NCBI GenBank assembly: GCA_028554755.1 | Contig: JAPTOF010000017.1 | Coordinates: 4,836,001-4,900,000 of the forward strand | Length of the DNA stretch: 64,000 nucleotides | Source of the DNA: Cordia subcordata | Taxonomy: Eukaryota; Streptophyta; Magnoliopsida; Boraginales; Cordiaceae | Direction of reading: 5' to 3' | Shown: positions 22,840 through 34,282 of the stretch, piece by piece | Numbering within the stretch: position 1 is the first letter of the stretch | How the letters are laid out: each line of letters begins with the position of its first letter | Made by a program: the position numbers and the translations under genes | Notes under the pieces: generated by a model | What the model was told of the DNA's origin: nothing | Seen by the model: only the letters and a program-made list of their open reading frames with translations | Database searches by the model: none

Positions 22840-24350
22840 CATTTGGAAATTTGCCATATAAAAAATTAGTAATGTGTAAACCAAGAAAGTGAAGGGACGG
22901 TGATGCCGGTGATCATCACCTCAACGCCAGGTAATCCGCGTATAATTTGTCTGCAGTGTTTCGTTTTTCTCTGTTGGTTCAATGAGGAGGAGCTTTCTTA
23001 CTATACATGTTTAGATAGAAGTTAATAATTGTGTGAATTTATTTGTTAATTACAGTTTTGATAAACTTTTTGGTTTTAGAACATTACTGACTGAGCTTTT
23101 AAAACAGTTACTATTTGTTGGAAGAGGAAAAAAAGGAAATATTGTCTCCAAAAGAATTGTTACGAAACCGACCTTAGAATTTCTACAAAAAAAAGATTTG
23201 GTGCTTGTTTATACTCTGTACTGTCTAATAAAATGGCGGATGAGGCAACATGTATCGCCTCTTTAACTATTATACTTTTTTTTTTTTGCAAAAAAAAAAA
23301 AGTTTAAAGTGTCATTTGTTTTCTTTTAATGTTAATAAAGCGAGTGTTTCTAAAACAAACTAATACTTGAATATATCACGTGGCAACTCATAACTGCTTC
23401 GTTTAATCCTTTATGTTTTATTGATCTTTTACCATTTAACGTCATCTTTTAATCGTTGATAAATTAATAAAAATTTGTTCAATCTAACCGTTTCATCTGT
23501 CAACTAAAAAATAACTCTTAGGGTATTGTGTGTAACGTTATGATTCTTTCTTTACTTTTTTTTAATACTTTTGTTTTATAATGCTAAATATAGTGTTTCT
23601 CTTAAAATTTTGAAAATTTAAAGTACCTCTACATAACATGAGTGTTTTTATTTTTAATTTTTTTTTTTGATATGATGATTCGGGTACCTTCTATAGGTTA
23701 ATGGATTCTTCTACCTATAAAACTGACTCATTTTCAATTTTATGAATATTTAAATTAGGCAAAATATAAAACACTACAAGAGCTTAGGTTAGTAGCTATG
23801 TACTTTTTGTTACGTATATAGTAAGCATTAAAAAGTAAAATAATAATTCTTATTCTAGTTACGGTTCTAAGTTTAACAAAATATTTAATATGCTTTTAGT
23901 CATAACAACTACATAACAAATTTTTATATTTAATAGCAAAAGTTTTATTACGTTTGAATTAAATGTAACTAATATAAATTTAAAAAATACATTTGTAATA
24001 TCTTAAAGGCATATCTACATTAGTTTTTACACTTTCAAGTGTAACAAATATTAATTATTCTTCCAAACGTAACAAATATTATTTGCGCTTTCAAATATAT
24101 ATAGTATCAATTTTTAGTGTCATTGACAACTTTTACGCTTGGACGCCCAAGCATCACTGGTTAATGTCGTACTAGAATCCAAACACAAGCAGCTTTTTTC
24201 TCTGTTATACCAAACAAGACGTGTTGATTTTCGGTGGTGATATATCATTTTAAGCTTGGGCTTGGCAATTTAGTTAAGCAAATACCTAAAAGGCAGGCAC
24301 ATAAAGTAAATTAATAATTTATGTGGATAAGAATTTTAAAATTGAGATTT
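22840..24350. other. Intergenic DNA with one unusual GC-richer patch
   Basis: A short GC-richer patch at about 22885-22975 starts an ATG frame (MPVIITSTPG) followed by GGTAATCC, which resembles a first exon and donor, but no continuation can be recognised. The remainder is AT-rich, with no supported gene. Short frames such as 23033-23266 lack known domains. Confidence 0.3.
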
Positions 24351-24352
24351 AT

Positions 24353-24584
24353 GTTGTGTTTGGTATAAGTTAAACTTAAGATGCTTATTTATTTGATGTT
24401 TTTTATATAAAAAAATATGGTTTATTTTGAGTTTTTTATAAGATGATTGTGATAAAATATTTTATCTATAGCTGTAAAAAGTAAGTCAAGAATGGAAAGC
24501 TTATATATATATCTTATAAAATAAAAAATATAATTTGTTTTGAGTTTTTATAACATACATGCTTGGGATAAGAGTTCTTATATC
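24353..24584. mobile_element. Partial MITE, interrupted by another insertion
   Basis: The left end GTGTTTGGTATAAG and internal AAGATGCTTATTTATTTGAT and TTATAAGATG words resemble the MITE family at 18883 and 47508. The element is interrupted at 24584 by the 593-bp insertion at 24585-25177, after which TTATAATATAAAAAG resumes. Its right terminus is not clear. Confidence 0.4.
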
Positions 24585-25177
24585 TAGAGATGTCCATAGT
24601 AGTCTGTTCTGCCTCGCCCACAAGGGGCACCGGCGGGCAGGGGCGGGGTTTTTGCAAAAAAAAACTCCTGGGGAAGGGCGGGGTTTTCTCTTTGTGCACT
24701 GGTGCTGCCTGACCTCACTCCGCCCCGCCCTGGTATATATATATTTAAACTATATATATATATATATATATATTATATGTTATGTTTAATAATTGTGATT
24801 TGGAGTAAGTTTGGATTTAATGTGTTATTGTTGTAAAATTATGTTGAATTTTAAGTATTATAGTTCTAATATGATGTGTTAAAGTTTGGTGCATGATTAT
24901 GTTATTTTTTATTTATTTTTTATCTAATTAAAAAGTAAGAATTTCACTTGATAGGTAGGGGCTTAACAAGTAGGTGTTTTGTCTCGATACTATTACCCCT
25001 TTAACTTTTGTTGACAAGTGCCCCGTATGTAAGGGCATGGTGTAAAAAACACCGGTAGAGGCGGAGATGGTACTCAGGAGAAAACTCCGGTACAGGTATA
25101 GGGGCGGGGTAGGGGCAGGTGAAAAAATATCAGGTACGGAGTAGGGATTTGTGAACCTCGCCTCGTTGGCATGACTA
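24585..25177. mobile_element. hAT-type non-autonomous element with GC-rich repeats
   Basis: The 593-bp element starts TAGAGATGTCCA and ends so that its reverse complement starts TAGTCATGCCAA. The octamer CTTATATC flanks it exactly at 24577-24584 and 25178-25185. Near both ends the DNA turns GC-rich with repeated GGGGCGGGG and GGCGGG words, unlike its surroundings. A TA microsatellite lies inside at 24734-24773. Elements of this TAGGGATGGCAA-like form with GC-rich internal motifs are widespread in plants. It has no coding capacity and is nested in an older MITE. Confidence 0.7.
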
Positions 25178-25199
25178 CTTATATCTTATAATATAAAAA

Positions 25200-26079
25200 G
25201 AGACAATAAATATTGTCTTAGAAAAATGAACTTAATTCCTTGTTCAAATCTAAAATTTTAGAAGTAGATTAGTAAGCCAAGTATAAAGTTAAAAAATTTT
25301 ATTATTTTTAATAGTTAAAGGTCCATAGTAGAAAGTTGTATTCTTCCAAAACAAATACTATTTGGTTTTTAACCGGTAAGAAATGTGTATTAAAATGTGC
25401 TACTATTTGACAAGATTATGAATTTTCGAATTTGATATACTATCCCTTCACCTTTTCTTTGTATAGTAAACATTTTATTATATATACTTTTCTCATATGA
25501 AAGGAAAAAGAGAAATGACATTACGCATTGCTAAAAAATTTATGACTTATTGCTCTATACATAAAAATGCGATAATAGCAAGAACGGCTTTAAGCACTCA
25601 AAAAGCAGCTTTAGGAATTAGCAAGCCAAGCAATCAAAAACTAATTCCATCCTCTCAACCACAAGCAGAGGCTTCTATTTATTGATGTTCTAAAAAGTGA
25701 TGTTGGATTGGTCAACCATCATATAATTAACCCTTAAAGTAGGAAGTCAAATCGGTCTTCTCTCGTTGACTCATGGGAATGTGATAGAGATTAAAGAAAA
25801 ATATCCTTTAGAAGTCCTGTCATCCAAAAGCAGAACTAATCAATATCTTGGCTTCAGCATCGAAAGCGCAAGGGACAAAAAATGAACAAGTAAAATAAGC
25901 TACATTGCCCAACCCGGGTTCTTGCGTTTAGATTCAATGTAATCTTAGATGTGGAAAGTTAGTGAGAGAAAAAAAGCAAAAGAAATCAAAACTAAGTCAA
26001 AGATTGATAAGTTGAATACAAGAGAATTCTTTATATCGGTGTGCGTAAATTACATATCGAACTAGTAATATTTTATTTT
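25200..26079. other. Intergenic DNA without a recognised gene
   Basis: A 62-codon frame at 25497-25685 (+, MKGKREMTLRIAKK start) has no recognisable domain and may be chance or part of a transposon. The rest is AT-rich and featureless to my reading. Confidence 0.3.
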
Positions 26080-26413
26080 TGTTGGATATGATCTGTATTT
26101 CAAATGGATTTTAAGGATTCTAGTTCTGGCTAATTAGAAAATTTATACCTATAAGATGTCTCTTCTAATATTTTATAAGTATTAACTTAGCCTATTGTAT
26201 TAGATCGTGAGACATAGCATGAGAGAGTGAGAAAAGCTAGAGGGGTGAGGGCTCTCAAGTCCAAGCCTTCTCTCCATAATATATTTGTTTGGTTCAGTGA
26301 AATTCTCTTGTTTATCTGTGGATATAGGCGTTAAACCAAACCATATTAAATGTTTGCATCCATCTTTATCTTTCTTCCATTTATCTTCATTCTAAAGACC
26401 CGATTTCTCAACA
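26080..26413 (+). mobile_element. Candidate solo LTR (Copia-like)
   Basis: The segment starts TGTTGGATATG and ends TTCTCAACA, giving TG..CA termini. Its last 130 bases resemble the end of plant Copia LTRs (CTTGTTTATCTGTGGATATAGG then AAACCA). No primer-binding site follows and no polypurine tract precedes it. The 5-bp flanks do not match. A CACTA terminus begins three bases downstream, so the right flank is rearranged. Confidence 0.35.
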
Positions 26414-26689
26414 AATCACTATAAGAAAAGTAAGGAATCGGCTACGGATGGGGCCAGCGGTTCTTTGAAACTATTTGCCAGTAATGTAAAGATGAGCACA
26501 TTTGCTGGTAGTGGGATGTAAACACAGGCACATTCCCAAAAGAATCGCCACCTAAAGTGCTTGCAAAATTGAGCACCACTATTTTCATCACAGCCACCAG
26601 TGTTGGTAAATGTGTTTTTATCGTAGGTAGTAGTTCTTGTGAAGATCGCTACCTATCCCTAACACCTCTTAGTCCTCACAATTCTTATC

Positions 26690-26880
26690 CTCTAATATAT
26701 GACCACCATACAAAAAAAAGAAAAAAGAGCTGATCATATTATGGTTAATCACTGAAAGCAACATATCTATGAAATCTTGTTCTTCCTTGCAGTTGGTGTC
26801 CTCTTTCAGTCTCCTCTTGGTATCATGTCTATTAACCCACCTTTGAGAAATAGCATCCAATTGTTCTACTCACTTTGTTC
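26690..26880 (-). pseudogene. Cytochrome P450 fragment (CYP82-like) inside CACTA element
   Basis: The minus strand encodes a stretch containing LDAISQRWVNRHDTKRRLKE followed by EEQDFIDMLLSVI. This resembles the region between the F-G segment and helix I of plant CYP82-type P450s, where a Trp-containing helix, basic residues and an (E)QDF(I/M)D(V/M)ML motif occur in that order. Similarity covers only about 60 residues and then runs into poly-F and a stop. The heme-binding and I-helix motifs are absent. It is probably a gene piece captured by the CACTA element, though insertion beside an older pseudogene is possible. The family call rests on memory of motifs. Confidence 0.55.
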
Positions 26881-28047
26881 CTTTTTATCTAGAGAAGACT
26901 TTTAAACATTCCTCCTAGACATAGAATAGACCTTCAGGCCCTGACTTGATTGACCAACATCACCTCTTGGGCTATAATTGTAGAACTGATTACTCTCTAA
27001 TTCGTCTAAAGGGGATACAGAAATAGCCAATATACCCAATATTATCAACTGCTCAGCCTGCTAAAGAGTCATTCACTTTATTTGTGAGTTTATTTATCCT
27101 CTTTGATTAGAAATAAAACAGGGTTGTTTGACTCTAACATCAAGAAACTCATCAGACCTCTTATCAAGAATATGATTTGAGCTAGTAGGTTCAGCAGAAG
27201 AACCGTTTATATTATCATTAGTTTTCAAATCAATCTCAACTACTAAACTTGTAATCTCCTTGGAACATAGCCTCAAGCTGGATTGAGATTTATGGACAGA
27301 CAAATTGGGATTGAATTCCCAAAAATAGCTTTATAACTAATTTGTTAATGCGATTCTCAAATTGCAAGATTCCATTGGTTACTGGTGCAGCAGAGTGATG
27401 CCTTTGCCTTAGTCCATTGCATATTATATTCCCCTCGATATTATTGGAGACTGGAGGTAATATATCATCTAAACCTAGTTTAAAGCAATTGTATCAGTTG
27501 AACATGTGTCTTCAACATGCCATTGCCTGGATACTTTGATTCATTTCTTAAATTGAATTCATTTTCCTTTTATGACGCCAACGGTGATTTTGCTTTGTCT
27601 GCATTAGTAGAGAGATAAATTGTAAAATATTAAGAAACTCTTTTTTTTTTTTTTTGGTTCTTTTAATATCAGTAGTTATTAATATTAAATTACTGTGCCT
27701 ATATGAAATTATTCTACTTGTGCAAAACTTAGAAATTCGAAGAATAGAATATGAAGGTTTAATAATGCATTGTGCTTATGTGATGGTAATAGCTATTCAA
27801 AAGCTTTACCATGATGCAAAAGTGATCATTGGTCCATGGATTCAATTCATAGTTATTTTGCATTACTGATGTTCGATATCATGCCTATAAGTATTCTATG
27901 AATGTAGTCTATTTTCAAGTCGAATCATACTCTAGTTTCTTTTGTCATTTGATGCCATTCTTTTATCTTTATTAATACATGTATATTGCATATAGATTTG
28001 TTGCATAATTTCATCTTTGAACAATAGTTGATGTTACAAATATTGTA
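26881..28047. other. CACTA interior, unassigned
   Basis: An open minus-strand stretch at 27094-27303 (start MSVHKSQSSLRLCSKE) has a hydrophilic composition and no domain I recognise; it could be another captured or transposon-encoded fragment. The plus-strand frame at 27654-27869 is unassigned. A long T run is at 27641-27655. Confidence 0.3.
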
Positions 28048-29210
28048 ATGGAGAAAAGTTGGACATCAAAGCCTCGGTATAGTGTTGAATTTCTTAATAA
28101 CTTGGAGAGGTTTCTCGATTTTGCATTCTGTCACACAGGTACACCTTTTGGGAAGATATTGTGTTATTGTTTGTTGTGTGATAATCGCAATTGGAGAAAA
28201 TGTGATAAATTAACGGAACATATAGTTGGTAAGGGAATGACAAAAGGGTATAATATGTTGGTTTTTCATGGAGAAGATTTTATGAGTAGAGATGTACTAA
28301 CTCCTATTGCTACAAACATATCTCATGATAGTTTAGTTGAAGATGATTGCAATATTGAAGGCTTAGTCATAGATGCATTTGGAATTCATGAAACATCAAA
28401 TTCAATGAACGAAAATGTAAATGGAGAAGAAAATGATAAGGATCATAATGATCCTAAAATTGAGGTTCACATTCAAAATGAAGATGATCGTAATGAAGAT
28501 GATCGTAATGAAGAAGTAACAAAGTTTCTCAAATTCTTTCAAGAAGGTAATCAAGAACTTATCCTGGTCCAAGTCAACCGTATTATCATTTATGCTTCAA
28601 CTCATGCACGTAAAATCCTACTATAAATTTAAGTAAAACGTTGGTTAGCATGTTTATTAAATTCTTGAAATAACAAATTTTAAAATTGAAAATTCCAACA
28701 ACTTTATATGAAGTAAAAGAGATAAGAAATGCTGGTCCAAGTCAATTGTATTCTTCAACTCATGCACGTAAAATCCTACCATAAATTTGAGTAGAACGTT
28801 GGTTAGCATGTTTATTAAATTCTTAAAATAACAAATTTTAAAATTGAATATTCCAACAACTTTATATGAAGTAAAAGAGATAACAAATGCTCTGGGTTTG
28901 GGGCATGAAAATAGTTATGTATTGACCAAATAATTGCATGTTGTATAAGGGTGATAGGGTAAAGCAAGAATCATGTCACGTTTGTAATTCTTCTCGTTGG
29001 CAAGATGGTGATGTTAGTAGCATAAGACATAAAACAAAGATGATAGCGTGCAAAGTAATGAGATACTTTTCGTTGATTCTGAGGTTAAAAGATTGTGTAT
29101 GTTATCAAAGACATCTTTTTCAATGTTATAGCATGAGAAGGGTCGGACAATAGACAAACTTTTAAGGCATTTGGCATGGAAAACATTTGATGAAAGATAT
29201 TCTGATTTCG
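28048..29210 (+). pseudogene. CACTA TNP2-type transposase remnant
   Basis: The 192-codon frame at 28048-28626 starts MEKSWTSKPRYSVEFLNNLE and contains FLDFAF, a C-x-LC-x2-C-NRNW cluster and GMTKGYNMLVFHGEDF. This is the Transpos_assoc domain at the N-terminus of plant En/Spm transposases. An acidic stretch with a duplicated EDDRN leads to KFLKFFQEGNQEL, which fits the next conserved block. Beyond the frame, pieces of TNP2 reappear in shifted frames: EVKEITNALGLGHE near 28870-28910, LYKGDRVKQESCHVCNSSRW near 28940-29002, KVMRYFSLILRL near 29052-29090 and LAWKTFDERYSDF near 29169-29208. A tandem duplication at 28564-28891, stops and frameshifts break the gene. No intact DDE core is visible. Confidence 0.8.
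28564..28891. repeat. Tandem duplication within the transposase remnant
   Basis: The segment starting CTGGTCCAAGTCAA at 28564 repeats at 28732. Copy one is 168 bp and copy two 160 bp, differing by an 8-9 base gap and a few substitutions. Both end AAATGCT. The duplication destroys the transposase frame and happened after the element lost function, or caused that loss. Confidence 0.85.
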
Positions 29211-32200
29211 CTAAATATATGTGAAAGTGTGCTTGGGACATTGTTGAATATCAGAGGAAAAAGTAATGATATACATGAGAATATATGAAAGTGTGCTTGG
29301 CACATTGTTGAATTCTCAGTATTGCTTATTTTAAGATCTCTAACCCCCGTAATGATGTCAAAATTTTGGCCAAGTCAATAATGATCTTTTATTTGTATTT
29401 GCATAGTGCTACTCTGTAGACAAAATAATGTTAGCATCAGTTGTTTGAATTACTAAAAAGTAAGACATCAAAGGACATATAGATAAAGATCTTAGTATAG
29501 AGTAGGACATTGAAATATATATTGATATATTATCCTATTAATACTGAGAATTTTGAAGATGTCTTATCTTGATGAAAATAGTTGGTAAATATGCTTCAGT
29601 GGGTAAAAGGAGAAGGTCTTAGCATTTAGGGTCTAGCTTTAGTTTAATTTTCTTATTCTCTCTAATTTTTTTCCTTTTGCAATTAAAAAAAATAACTTTT
29701 TTTATGTTTAATGTTTTGAAAATTTCTACGTAATGAACCAAAGAAGATCAAACAGACCATCATCTTCACATAATAATGAAGATGATTAGCCTAGCCAAGG
29801 TAATTGTATTTAATCATTTTTACCAAGGATATCATGCATTAAGCATTCACGCGTTTATGACGAATTGTTATGAGTTTATGCATTTTAATTCTTATATTGG
29901 TTGGATCGATCCAAATCTAATAATAAGAAAAGAAAACAAGGAAACTCAATATGCGAGGAGAATTGGCATCGTGCTCTAGACAACTGTTATAGGATTAAAC
30001 TTAACAATGAAAGTAGCCTATTGGGCATTAGCTAGCCTGAGAGGGATGCAATGATAAATTTTATAAAGGTTAGTCCCAAACTACATTTAGGTATTACCTA
30101 TGTTTCTAATATGCATTCATTCTTGTTTTAGGTTTCATTAAACTAAATCTCATATTTGTTAGGAGTGTCTTATTTTTCCTGATAATTAGGAAGATTATGA
30201 AGCGTTTGTATGCTGTGTTCTTGGATCTATTGAAACTATGGAACGAACACAAATAGAGTTTAAGGATCACGATGTATGAACTTGAAGCAGAAGGAGACTT
30301 TGTGGGTGATATTTATCAAAATGTTCTAGGTGGAATGGATGATGGTTAGCGAAACTCATTTGTAAGTCTAACTTTAAAGCCTAAGACCAAGGTAATTACT
30401 ATAGAATCGACTTGCATTTTTACATTCATAATATAATCAAATTTGTTCTCACTACTTTATTACGATTATTGTTTGCATTATAAGACAAAATGACTAAATG
30501 AAAACTTAGTAGAAGTTATCAAATTCTAATAGACAATTGTGGTTCTAAGAGTATGCCTAAGAAGAGGCATCAAAAGGTACCTGGAAGTATGTCTTTTAGG
30601 ATGATTTGTTAACCTTTTACGACAAGTTATTAATATTACAAATAAAATCTTGCAAGGAAAAACATGGTAATGAATAGGTGAAACAGAGTTCTTAAGAAAA
30701 ATGGCAAAATAAATGATGCTGATGCTGTGGATGTCTTGGTAATTAATAACCTTATGGTCTTTGAGTTTATGATAAGTCAAATGTTACTTCTCAATACCCT
30801 TCATCCTTAGTTTTACTGCGAACTAGAGAATCACTTGAGAATTTATCATTTTTATCCATACAAAGATCTTGCATAAGAATAATAAGATGCATTGAGAGAA
30901 AGCTAATTGATTACTCATTGGAATTTAAGGATTTGACATTTATTCTTCTTGGAGGATTATGTTCCATATGTTAGATAATCAGATAAATAAGGTCTATTTA
31001 TAATTTGTCATATGATGGTTATGTCTTACAATTTCACAGCTATTATTTGGTTTCTAATAATCCAAGCAGTAGCTAGCAATAGAAAAGGTAAGATAAGTAG
31101 TCAACTTAAAAAAGGAAAAGGATCATTCTCACACTTTGGAAAAGGTGGTTGCTTAATGAACTACCATAAATGTAGACGAGGCATTTGCCAAGTTGGTTAG
31201 GCTTTAGTTACTTAAAATTGATTTATCACATAGGGAAAGTAGAGTAAGGAAAAGGCACGATCCTTCGGTTGAGCTTTTAGTTTATTCCAATCGGTAAAGA
31301 TATTCTTTTGAAACTCTCACCTTTGTGTAGTCTTCATGGCATTCCAAAAGATTGATTCACCATTGGGAGCAACAGAATCTTAAATACATCCCTCTTTCAA
31401 TCAGACAAGCTACTTGATTTATCAGACTATTGATAAAGATTTTGATGTCTTAACAAAAACAAGAACAGGATGTGGTGAGGATCATGTTATGAAACTTAGG
31501 TGTGAACATGGTGTTTTCATTCTGTTTTTTTACATAACAATTTTATGTGGTGCCACATGTATGGAATCCACAATACTTGCAGCAGCAGATGCATTTAAAT
31601 CCGACATGACAGATTCCAAGTCCATATATTTTCTCTCTTTGAATCCCTTTAACAATTTCTCTTACCATAAGTCTTCAAATATCTTCTCAAAGGAAGGATG
31701 ATTCTTTGCATTATGTGATTATGTTGAATTGTAACTTATTCTCAAAGAAAGATGATTCTTTTTGTTATGTGATTATGTTGAATTGTAACTTATGCGATAA
31801 TAAGTAGTAAGAAATATAAAATAAGGGACTGAAGCTAACTATTAAACATAATCTTTCACAAATTGATGTGAGGAGAGAAAGAAGAGAAAATGGGAAAAAG
31901 AAAAATAAAAAAAAAATACAAGAGAAAGAAATTGTATTAATGCCTTGAATAGTAGGAGTAGGGGTTAAAGGCACTAATGATTAATTCTATTGTGAAAAAA
32001 GTTTCAAGAATTTATTACAAAATATTGGTTGAATTGGTTGAACTTTTCAACTAAGAAAGACATTTTACCTTGTCAAACTCATGCTTATTTCAACATCTTT
32101 CTCAAATGCTCTCTTACTGTTTGTCATTATAAACAAAATTTATTAAACAACAATATTCAATATATAGTTCAACCTCTCCCGTCTATGCTTTATACTTACT

Positions 32201-32315
32201 TGGCTAGGTGTTAAAAATTATTTTGTATGTGCAAGATAAATGTAATTCCTTGATGAAGGAAAGGGCCTTGTCATCTTAGGTTGATAATATCGCTCTACAA
32301 AATGGTGTTACTCAT
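29211..32315. other. CACTA interior, decayed
   Basis: No continuous coding sequence. The frame at 29776-29979 and the one at 31012-31200, which contains NRKGKISSQLKKGKGSFSHF, may be transposon-protein scraps; the latter weakly recalls the Arg/Lys-rich region of plant Transposase_24 proteins. A short direct repeat built on AGGAAGGATGATTCTTTGCA/GATGATTCTTTTTG and TTATGTGATTATGTTGAA lies at about 31690-31790. Confidence 0.35.
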
Positions 32316-32425
32316 GAGGTGAGTGGTTTAGAACATGCTGGTCGTGTTAGAGGGCAAGGGAGGAGGCCTACCTCATCAAGCAAGTATGGCTCTAAAAAGA
32401 ATCAAGCATTTATAGAGGTACAATA
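32316..32425 (+). pseudogene. Plant En/Spm second-protein (Transposase_24-like) fragment
   Basis: One frame encodes GLEHAGRVRGQGRRPTSS then KYGSKKNQ. This resembles the (G/D)R-x-GRVRG-x-G-x2-PT block near the C-terminus of the plant Ptta/En/Spm transposase family. It lies downstream of the TNP2 remnant in the same orientation, as expected for the second gene of a CACTA element. Stops follow soon after, so only a scrap remains. Confidence 0.5.
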
Positions 32426-34282
32426 ATTGGAGGCTGAACTTGAAATTTTAAAGAATCGTGACATAAAGTGAGAGACAGAGTTGAAGAAAATAAAAGAAAT
32501 GCTAGAGGAGCTCATAAGCAGTAGGTAAATTCTAATAGATAGAATGAATGTAATTTCCTTTTTATTAACTTTATAGAGCATATGATATATTTAGATTAAA
32601 TTATCTTTTTCATCTTCTTTTTCATCTTGGGGTTACAAGAAAGTCATTGTTATAGATAGTAATAATGTTTTGATACTACTTCTTTACATTGTTTTTTCTT
32701 CAAGGTTGATTAATCTTGTTTACATATGCTTTATATTTGCATTAAACTATGCATTTTACTGAAACACTTCACTTTAGTTAAAACAAAACATAGGAGATCA
32801 ATACATATGATATATTCAGACCATATATATCCTTATAAATATCATGGATTAGCACTTATTTAGTTCTGAAACTTAGATTGTACTCAACAACTAGTGCTTT
32901 AATATGTGTGTTTGAATATGAGGTTGGTGTACAAAGAGGAAAGTAGAAAGCACTAGAGGAAGTTGAGAGCATGTAGTTGTTTTGTGTCAGTTGAAAAACA
33001 ATTTTGTGCACGTAAATAAAGGGATAAAAGAAAATAATAGAGGTCTTTCAAGATTTACGGACTTGGTTGTATGGCTGTGTGTAACAAATGTGTGCAATCA
33101 AAGAAAGTGTGATGCTTTGGTGACCTAGTTTATGGCCAAAAGCTGGTATATGGATGTGGGGATTTGATTTTCTTTTGAGTTTTTGTTTCTATTATATATT
33201 AGTAGTTCAAGATTTACAGGTAGAAGTTTTAAGAGAACCTGGCTATAAGTTACTTTGTTGACAAGGAAAATCATAATTTCTTGTGTTTTTTATTGTAGAA
33301 AGGTTTAGGATCAGTGTATAGTTATCTTATATATTGCTTTAATTGAATTATGATTAGTATTATATGTGTCTATATGCATCAAAGAAGACCTAAATGGGGT
33401 AGAATTAAAATAGGACAAGGAGACAAAAGAAAATAGTGGAGGTCTTTAAAGCTTTATCTGCCATCAAATAAAACTTACATGAGAATACACAAGTACAAAC
33501 TTATGATTAAGAGCTTGCATGGTTTAAGTGATTCTACCATCCATTTTTAGGAATTATAGTAAAAAATAAATCAAGAAATTAAGTGTAAATACTAATGTGC
33601 TCTCTTTTAACTTTTCAAGGCATGAATTCTATTGATTCAAGGGCCAAGCTTATGGTTCTACACCTTTTGTTATCACTTCAAAACAGCTTGATGCTTTATA
33701 CTTTTTGCTACTTATGATTAGGAGTTTGGTATTACTTTTTGCTTGCTCTTTTTTTGGATATAATTCAACTTGGTCATTTATTTTGTTTATAATACTCCAT
33801 GTATTTATGCAACTACACTTTTGTTAGCAATTTTGATTTTATATGTTTAAATTGATACTATCTATGATTTTTTTAAAGTATTACATTATTTTTAATCCAT
33901 TAAAACTAGAAGAAAGAGCAAAAAAAAAAAAAAAAAGGATTAAAGAATTGGTGAGATTTAACCAATTGCCAACTATTATCACATAAGCGAAAAGAAAAAT
34001 AAATAAAAAGGTCATTAGCAGTGGTTTGCTAACTGCTAGCTGTTCAACAAAAATGAAATATAGGACAGCTGGCTATTACTATTGATAGCAGTTGCACTAC
34101 GTCATTTGCCGGCTTCTATTTTTACCGGCAGTTGGCTATTAGCAGCAATTTAACAAACCGGCATGTATTGTTACAAATGTATAAACAACGTTTTGGTAAA
34201 CCACTGATCGGATTATTAGCAGTTTGAAATTGCCACCAATAGGGGCTATGAGCCGCTGCCTATACCCTAGTTTCTTATAGTG

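Larger units (their letters stand above)
26417..34282 (+). mobile_element. CACTA (En/Spm) transposon, 7.9 kb, decayed
   Basis: The left end is CACTATAAGAAAAG and the right end reads TTTCTTATAGTG, an exact inverted 12-bp CACTATAAGAAA terminus. Subterminal DNA on both sides holds short motifs such as GGCAATTT/TTTGCCAG and GCGGCT typical of CACTA elements. Inside, in the plus orientation, lie a Transpos_assoc/TNP2-like remnant (28048-29210) and a possible second-protein fragment (32316-32425). A P450-like fragment lies on the minus strand at 26690-26880. The 3-bp flanks differ (AAT left, CCC right), so the expected target duplication is missing, through mutation, rearrangement or ends from different copies. 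Stops and frameshifts make it non-autonomous. Confidence 0.8.

Noticed and set aside
24559..24789. 76-codon frame
   Set aside because: It runs through the end of a GC-rich hAT-type element and a TA microsatellite; no domain.
25497..25685. 62-codon frame as a small gene
   Set aside because: No domain, no splice or promoter context that I can support, and transposon-rich surroundings.
26080..26413. Full-length LTR retrotransposon starting here
   Set aside because: No primer-binding site follows the LTR-like end and no gag-pol sequence is found; kept only as a low-confidence solo LTR.
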